Virus record (IMG/VR): IMGVR_UViG_3300025652_000043 | Location: 19,042-83,041 of that record | Source: a virus | Reading direction: 5' to 3' (one strand) | DNA length: 64,000 nt | Part shown: positions 58,811 through 64,000 of the stretch, in pieces | Layout of the letters: each line of letters starts with the position of its first letter | Position numbering within the stretch: position 1 is the stretch's first letter | The notes under the pieces: model-generated | Databases searched by the model: none | The model's input: only the letters and a program-made list of their open reading frames with translations | Told to the model about the DNA's origin: nothing | Position numbers and translations under genes: made by a program

Positions 58811-59506
58811 ATGGCAGAAGTAAGTTATACTTTAACTAGAGTTCAAGATAAATATTATATAGAAAATACTCAAGGAACAATACTTAACTATTCCTTAATA
58901 AAAGTTCACTCTATCATAGGAGAAGAAACCATATCTGAAGGCACTATTGCAATAGGAGGTACACTTACAGTTCCAATTACTAAAGATGGAATATATAAAG
59001 TAACTCTTACTGAGGGGATTAATTCAAGTCTAATTGACTTGGAATATTATTTAAACCTACAAGTATCAGCATTAGAAGATATCTTTACTACACTATGTCC
59101 CTGTGATTGTGGATGCAATGATTGTACAGAAAAAGAATTGGATTGTTGCAATATAGTAACAACAAAAGATAAAATAGATACTTATAACATGCTTACAAGT
59201 CCTGCACTTGCAAACTATTTTAATGTAGTTAATGGACAAGCTTTATCACTTATAGAAGAACAAACATATTGTATTATAAATGAAGAACACATTTATGGAA
59301 CTTCTATGTATAATAATAAATTAAGTAAGCAAATAGTTGCTTTAAACTATATGGCTTGGTATTTATATGAACTTGATACTTTTGGAACTGATGATACTCA
59401 AATAGCTTATATTAAAGCTAAATTTAAACAACAAAGTATTTACTGTTGTATTTATAAATTAGGAATAGATATTAAAGCTATTGAAGAAGCAGTAGCACTC
59501 ATTTAA
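58811..59506 (+). CDS. Ig-like plus Cys-rich virion protein
   Basis: 231 residues. The first 90 residues are beta-rich (VQDKYYIENTQGTIL, DGIYKVTLTEG) and look Ig-like. A tight Cys cluster follows at 96-113 (CPCDCGCNDC then DCCN), eight Cys in about 18 residues, suggesting metal binding or a disulfide knot. The C-terminal half is helical. Probably a tail or neck protein; inferred from position. Confidence 0.5.
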   Translation: MAEVSYTLTRVQDKYYIENTQGTILNYSLIKVHSIIGEETISEGTIAIGGTLTVPITKDGIYKVTLTEGINSSLIDLEYYLNLQVSALEDIFTTLCPCDCGCNDCTEKELDCCNIVTTKDKIDTYNMLTSPALANYFNVVNGQALSLIEEQTYCIINEEHIYGTSMYNNKLSKQIVALNYMAWYLYELDTFGTDDTQIAYIKAKFKQQSIYCCIYKLGIDIKAIEEAVALI

Positions 59507-59525
59507 AAATATTTAATAAAATAGT

Positions 59526-61037
59526 ATGGCAAGTATAATAAAACAAATAGCGTGGTTATATGGCAGAGTAAAATGCCTTACTGAAGAGATACAAGAATGT
59601 TGTGGTTTAAATACTGGTAATAGAATATTATCAGGAAATTTACGTTGGGATACTGGATACAGATATCAAGTTGTAGGATTAACTTATGAATTTGAAGGAA
59701 GTACTTATGAAATACCAACTACACTATTAACTTTTTCTCCCCCTATAGAAGGGCTTTCAAGACAAGATGTTGTTTATGTAAACAGTCAAGGTCAACTAGG
59801 AATATTAGAAGGGGAGTCTGCTCTTATTTCTGCTGAACCCATTTTAAATGAAAGCATACAACTTAAGTTTACTGTAATTGATATTAACTCTGTAACCTCA
59901 AACTCTCAATCCAATAAGATATTAACTGGAGGTTATATTTCATGGAGTGGAGGATTTACACATTTTATAACCCCTTTAACTTATATTATTCAAAATGACT
60001 CATATGCAAGTTTAGGAGGTAGTGTCACTTTTACAGATAGTGATGCCACATATAATAGAAAAGATGCTTTAGTAGTAGATACTAATGGTGACTTAATAAT
60101 TATTACAGGAGTGCCTTCAGAAATACCTGCAGAGCCAGTTATAGATGAACTATTGTATTGTTTAATATCTTATGTTTCTATTCCAGCTAATTCAACAGTA
60201 ATTGAAAATGTTGCACAAGAAGTTGTATACAGAGAAAATGCTGGAGACCCTACAGAATGGGAAACAAGTACAGATTCACTCCTAATAGCATTTGAAGATA
60301 ATACTTTCCCTAATAATGGTGTAAACTGTATTATACAATCAGAAGAAAATATAGCTGCTTCACTTAAATCAATTACATTTAAAAAACCTTCTACAGTTAC
60401 TTTTTCAGATTATACTGCATTAGAATTTTATATTAGATTAGATAAAGCAGTACAAAATAATGATTATCTTATTTCAATATCAATGACTGTTGATGGAGAA
60501 ACTGCTGTTGATAGACATATTTTATTAAGTGGAAATAGTAATTATGACCAAACTTTAGCAGGGGAATATCAAAGAGTTGTAATACCTATGGAATTTTTTA
60601 CAAATGTTCCTGCAGAATTTGATTCAATAATATTTACTTTTACAGATGGGTATCATGGAGTTTTTAGATTAGATGATATTTCTCTTGTAAGTGGAATTGG
60701 AACACCTCCTACTTCAGTAAATACTTATTTAACATTAGAAGATACTGATGATATAAACTATTCAGGAAAACAAGACTATGTTCCACAAGTAAATCAGTCA
60801 GAATCAGGACTTATTCTTGTAAGAAAGTATTGGATTAGAATAGATAATAATGATATTAGTGCTGACTTACATAAAGCAGAAGGTAATAGAAGTCTAGGAG
60901 ATATAGAAGATGGAGACATTGTAAGAAGTGCAATATTTAAAAGTAGTAATATATTTTTACCTTATGGTGAATATGATTCTGGAATAGGTCTAAGTACAGA
61001 TATAGACTCTTATATTATACCTTTAATGTTTAATTAA
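59526..61037 (+). CDS. tail/baseplate protein with duplicated domain and CBM-like C-terminus
   Basis: 503 residues. After a short start with two Cys (QECCG), two copies of a beta domain follow: residues about 33-113 (NRILSGNLRWDTGYRY to ESALISAEPIL) and 131-212 (NKILTGGYISWSGGF to SEIPAEPVI). The C-terminal part (about 255-395) includes LEFYIRLDKAVQ and VFRLDDISLVSG, a jelly-roll pattern like carbohydrate-binding modules. The very end is a separate tail (VRKYWIRIDNNDISADLH). It may be a baseplate or fibre-attachment protein that binds host polysaccharide. Inferred function, structural pattern seen. Confidence 0.6.
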   Translation: MASIIKQIAWLYGRVKCLTEEIQECCGLNTGNRILSGNLRWDTGYRYQVVGLTYEFEGSTYEIPTTLLTFSPPIEGLSRQDVVYVNSQGQLGILEGESALISAEPILNESIQLKFTVIDINSVTSNSQSNKILTGGYISWSGGFTHFITPLTYIIQNDSYASLGGSVTFTDSDATYNRKDALVVDTNGDLIIITGVPSEIPAEPVIDELLYCLISYVSIPANSTVIENVAQEVVYRENAGDPTEWETSTDSLLIAFEDNTFPNNGVNCIIQSEENIAASLKSITFKKPSTVTFSDYTALEFYIRLDKAVQNNDYLISISMTVDGETAVDRHILLSGNSNYDQTLAGEYQRVVIPMEFFTNVPAEFDSIIFTFTDGYHGVFRLDDISLVSGIGTPPTSVNTYLTLEDTDDINYSGKQDYVPQVNQSESGLILVRKYWIRIDNNDISADLHKAEGNRSLGDIEDGDIVRSAIFKSSNIFLPYGEYDSGIGLSTDIDSYIIPLMFN

Positions 61038-61038
61038 A

Positions 61039-64000
61039 ATGAAAATTAAAATGAAAAAATATTTAAGCCTTTTAGTCTTGTTGATGCTTACCATTAATAT
61101 GGTTCAAAGTCAACAAACAGAAAGAATTAGTGCAAGTCATAATGCTGTTTTATATAGAGAATCTAGTACTACTTGTAATGACCCTATTATTTATGAAATA
61201 CCTAATCAAACAGTTGTTTACAAAAACTATTGTCTAGATAAATTTAGAGAATGGACAGGAACACTTTGGAGAGATTTTGGCAATAATAAACTATATAAAA
61301 CATATTCTCATAGTGTACAAAAATTTGATGCTGGTCAAGGTCCTATAGATGTTTGGTTAGGAATGAAAACATTGACTACTTCTAGTCCTGTATTTAATGT
61401 AAATACTGGTCAAGCAGATTTAGTAAATGTAGTTGCTTCAACAGCTATTAGTTCTTCTATGCTTTCTCCTAGAGATACTTATTTATCTAATATTCAATTT
61501 CAAGGAAATGTAGGTACTCCTATTTCTATAGCTTTAATAATGTTATATGATAGTACAACAACAATATTATATGAAAATAATACTGTAAATGATGAGAGCA
61601 ATGCTAATTTTCTTTATGACCCTGATACTACAACTGTAATACCAGAAGGAGCAATATTATATTTTTTAATAAAGCCTTCAAGTACAGGACTATATGGTTC
61701 TTTTCAATTTCATATAACAGAAGTTTTAGGAACAGAGTTATCTGAATATGATTCAGGAGGAGGAACTGGAGTGTCTAATCATGCTCTTTTAACTAATTTA
61801 GATTATTCAAATGCAGCACATACAGGTTTTGAGCCAGAAAAAGGTGCAGATGATTTTTATGTAACTGGTGCTGAAAAAGTAGTTTTAAGTAATACAAGTA
61901 ATTCAAATTCAGGAGATCAAGATATTGATGGAATAGTAGATAATGCTACTGCAATAGGAGTTATACAAGGAGAACAAACTACTCAAAATACTAATATCTC
62001 TAATAATGCAACCAACATAGGAGATAACATAACTAATATAGGAGATAATACTACTAATATAGGAAATAATACTTCTAACATCTCTACTAACACCACTAAT
62101 ATAACTAACAATATAGATAATATCTCTACCAACACAACAGATATTTCTAATAGAGTTCCTTATGAAGGGGCTACTACAGATGTAATTTTAGGCAATAATA
62201 CCCTTACTTCTATAGACTTTATTGATAGTGATGGTACTCTTACCTTAACAGGTTCTACTGTAAGTTTAGATAATAATATTACAGGTAATATTTATTACTC
62301 TAATGCTGATCCTAGTACTGCAACATCATTAAGTGTAGCTAATTTAAAGAAGGGTGGGTTTGCAGTTTATTATTCTAATACACCAACTATAGCACCTAGT
62401 TTTTCTAATGCCACTATTTATGGGGTAAACACATGGCAAGCAAATGTAACTTTACAAATTTATGTTTATTCTCATGATGGTATAACTGCTCAATATTTCT
62501 TTGCCAATGCAATAGCAGGTGTAGAAGGAGGTGGGTACGTACCTTATATCAATGCTGTAGATGATGTTAATTTAGGTCTTAATAATATTCTAGCTACAAA
62601 ATTTATAGATATTGATGGTACTGAAAATAAAACAGGTGCAGTTATAGAATTAGATGATAATGTAACAGGTACAATTTATTACACTAGAGCAAATCCTAGT
62701 GATAGTTTGACTTTAAGTGTGACTAATTTAAAAGCAGGCGGTTATTCTGTTTACTATTCTAATACTGAAACAAAGCCAGAATTTACTAATGCTACACTAA
62801 ATGGTACAAGTACTTGGGTAGCAAATGTAACTATGCAGATTTTTATATATACTCATGATGGAACTACTGCTGAATACTTCTTTGTTAATGCAACATCTAC
62901 ACCCACTTTAGATGAGGTTTTAACAACAGGAAACATAGGCACTACTGGTATACCAATAATACTCAAGGGAATAGGGTCTAGTGAAGCGAACTATACAGGT
63001 GATTATGCAATATTTAATTCTAGTTTAGGGCAGGGAGCAATTACCTCTTTGTTTTCAAGAATGAGTGCGTTAAATGGTGATTATACTGATTACAGACATA
63101 ACAATATTGTTTTTGCAGACTCTACTTTAAATATTTCGCAAACGTTAAACATGTCTAGTGTTATACAAGATGGTACAATTACAATACCTAATGTAACTGG
63201 TGAAATGGGGATAGTAAATGGTTATAAACTTCCATTAGCAGATGGCACAGCAAATCAAGTAATTAAAACTGATGGTGCAGGTGTATTAACTTTTGGAGAT
63301 GAATCTCCTAGTGAAGCTGAAACAGACCCTACATTTACAGCTTCTCCTGCTTTTTCAACTACAAATGCAAACGGAACAAATACAGGTGATAATGCAAATA
63401 ATTCTCAGTATTCAGGTCTTGTTACTAATGCCACTCATACTGGTGATGTAGCAGGTTCTACTGCTCTTACAATACAGACTGATGCTGTTGATATTTCAAT
63501 GCTATCTGCAACTGGAGCTGCAGGCAGTACTACCTATTTAAGAGGTGATAATACTTGGGCAGTAATACCACCTGCTGGAGCAGAAATTAATGATCTAACA
63601 ACAGAAGTAACTTGGACTGATATACCAATAGACAATGTACCAACAGGAACAACAGGTACAACTGTTGCCTTTGGAAATCATTTACATAATAACGTTTACC
63701 AACCTCTTTTAGAAATCTATTCTGAAAGTGGAACTTTAGCAGGTGGAGATGGTATAGGTCTTATAGGAGACTTTAATCCTGTTGGAAATACTGGCTCTGG
63801 TATATATTTTGACCAAAATTATGATGATGGTAAATCTTTTATAGATTGGATAGAAATACATTCAGCAGATGACCTTTCAATATCTTCTATTGGTTCTGAA
63901 ATTTCAATGGGAGGAGGAATTAATTTGACAGGTAATTCAATAACTTCCACTTCTACGGGTAGTCAAGAACATACTGGTTCTAATTTAACTTTTCAAGCTA
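61039..64000 (+). CDS. long tail fibre with signal-peptide-like N-terminus (3' end beyond window)
   Basis: At least 987 residues, open to the window edge. The N-terminus MKIKMKKYLSLLVLLMLTI then a VQSQ|Q site looks like a Sec signal peptide. Residues about 315-375 hold repeats of the type NIGDNTTNIGNNTSNI and then NISTNTTDIS, seven-residue-like Asn/Ile/Thr repeats typical of trimeric fibres. Two copies of a beta domain follow (about bases 62161-62540 and 62541-62910; both contain TGxIYY and VYYSNT). Later the pattern GAAGSTTYLRGDNTWAV is a classic phage fibre repeat. It probably binds the host surface. The signal-like start is odd for a cytoplasmically assembled fibre. Confidence 0.75.
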   Translation, partial: MKIKMKKYLSLLVLLMLTINMVQSQQTERISASHNAVLYRESSTTCNDPIIYEIPNQTVVYKNYCLDKFREWTGTLWRDFGNNKLYKTYSHSVQKFDAGQGPIDVWLGMKTLTTSSPVFNVNTGQADLVNVVASTAISSSMLSPRDTYLSNIQFQGNVGTPISIALIMLYDSTTTILYENNTVNDESNANFLYDPDTTTVIPEGAILYFLIKPSSTGLYGSFQFHITEVLGTELSEYDSGGGTGVSNHALLTNLDYSNAAHTGFEPEKGADDFYVTGAEKVVLSNTSNSNSGDQDIDGIVDNATAIGVIQGEQTTQNTNISNNATNIGDNITNIGDNTTNIGNNTSNISTNTTNITNNIDNISTNTTDISNRVPYEGATTDVILGNNTLTSIDFIDSDGTLTLTGSTVSLDNNITGNIYYSNADPSTATSLSVANLKKGGFAVYYSNTPTIAPSFSNATIYGVNTWQANVTLQIYVYSHDGITAQYFFANAIAGVEGGGYVPYINAVDDVNLGLNNILATKFIDIDGTENKTGAVIELDDNVTGTIYYTRANPSDSLTLSVTNLKAGGYSVYYSNTETKPEFTNATLNGTSTWVANVTMQIFIYTHDGTTAEYFFVNATSTPTLDEVLTTGNIGTTGIPIILKGIGSSEANYTGDYAIFNSSLGQGAITSLFSRMSALNGDYTDYRHNNIVFADSTLNISQTLNMSSVIQDGTITIPNVTGEMGIVNGYKLPLADGTANQVIKTDGAGVLTFGDESPSEAETDPTFTASPAFSTTNANGTNTGDNANNSQYSGLVTNATHTGDVAGSTALTIQTDAVDISMLSATGAAGSTTYLRGDNTWAVIPPAGAEINDLTTEVTWTDIPIDNVPTGTTGTTVAFGNHLHNNVYQPLLEIYSESGTLAGGDGIGLIGDFNPVGNTGSGIYFDQNYDDGKSFIDWIEIHSADDLSISSIGSEISMGGGINLTGNSITSTSTGSQEHTGSNLTFQA

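Noticed and set aside
1-64000. stop-codon reassignment as in some crAss-like phages
   Set aside because: Genes end in TAA, TAG and TGA, and no frame needs read-through of any of them.
1-64000. CRISPR arrays, insertion sequences, integrase or lysogeny genes
   Set aside because: No regular repeat-spacer pattern, terminal inverted repeats, transposase or integrase motif was seen.

Overview
The window looks like about two thirds of a crAss-like phage genome (order Crassvirales), an AT-rich phage of Bacteroidota. Four things support this: the truncated giant gene at the left edge carries the DFDVD catalytic motif of the crAss-like virion RNA polymerase, followed by a second giant virion-cargo gene; a right-hand block carries large terminase, portal, acidic protein and a crAss-type major capsid protein in the usual order; the replication genes are the crAss-like set (family A DNA polymerase, TOPRIM primase, DnaB-type and Dda-type helicases, SF2 helicase, SSB-like protein, dUTPase); and Bacteroidota features appear (a DUF1573 protein, signal peptides ending in AQ/SQ). 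Genes overlap or abut, and TAA, TAG and TGA all act as stops, so the standard code is used.

Layout. Bases 1-13265 (+): virion RNA polymerase (incomplete at its 5' end) with a C-terminal HExxH metallopeptidase-like domain, then a 1656-residue cargo protein. Bases 13289-37353 (-): early/replication genes. From transcription start to end these run: small membrane and zinc-binding proteins, Dda-like helicase, DNA polymerase I, SF2 helicase, DnaB-like helicase, AAA ATPase, SSB-like protein, primase, a ubiquitin-like conjugation cassette (Ubl, E2-like, JAMM peptidase, E1-like), two PD-(D/E)XK nucleases, GroES and GroEL, and dUTPase. Bases 37391-44700 (-): small genes of unknown function, many in separate units of conserved upstream box, hairpin, gene and terminator, plus a structured non-coding stretch. 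Bases 44700-44810: divergent control region. Bases 44810-64000 (+): morphogenesis genes, ending inside a long tail-fibre gene cut by the window edge.

How the genes may work together (inference). The RNA polymerase would be injected with the genome to transcribe the leftward early genes; the repeated box-plus-hairpin units are candidate promoters for it. Early products replicate the genome. GroEL/GroES would help fold virion proteins, and the rightward block builds the particle. A 20-base sequence repeated with one mismatch upstream of the first morphogenesis gene and of the gene before the capsid gene is a candidate late promoter.

The most remarkable system is the Ubl/E2/JAMM/E1 cassette at 20.6-24.5 kb. 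Every catalytic signature I looked for is recognisable, so the phage appears able to attach a ubiquitin-like tag to proteins and remove it. Next come the repeated box-hairpin modules with covarying stems (41.6-44.7 kb), the phage GroEL/GroES pair, an H-type pseudoknot in a non-coding stretch, a soluble phage protein fused to a signal peptide and outer-membrane-like barrel, and small genes resembling pieces of terminase and portal. All family calls come from reading motifs by eye; no database search was possible.
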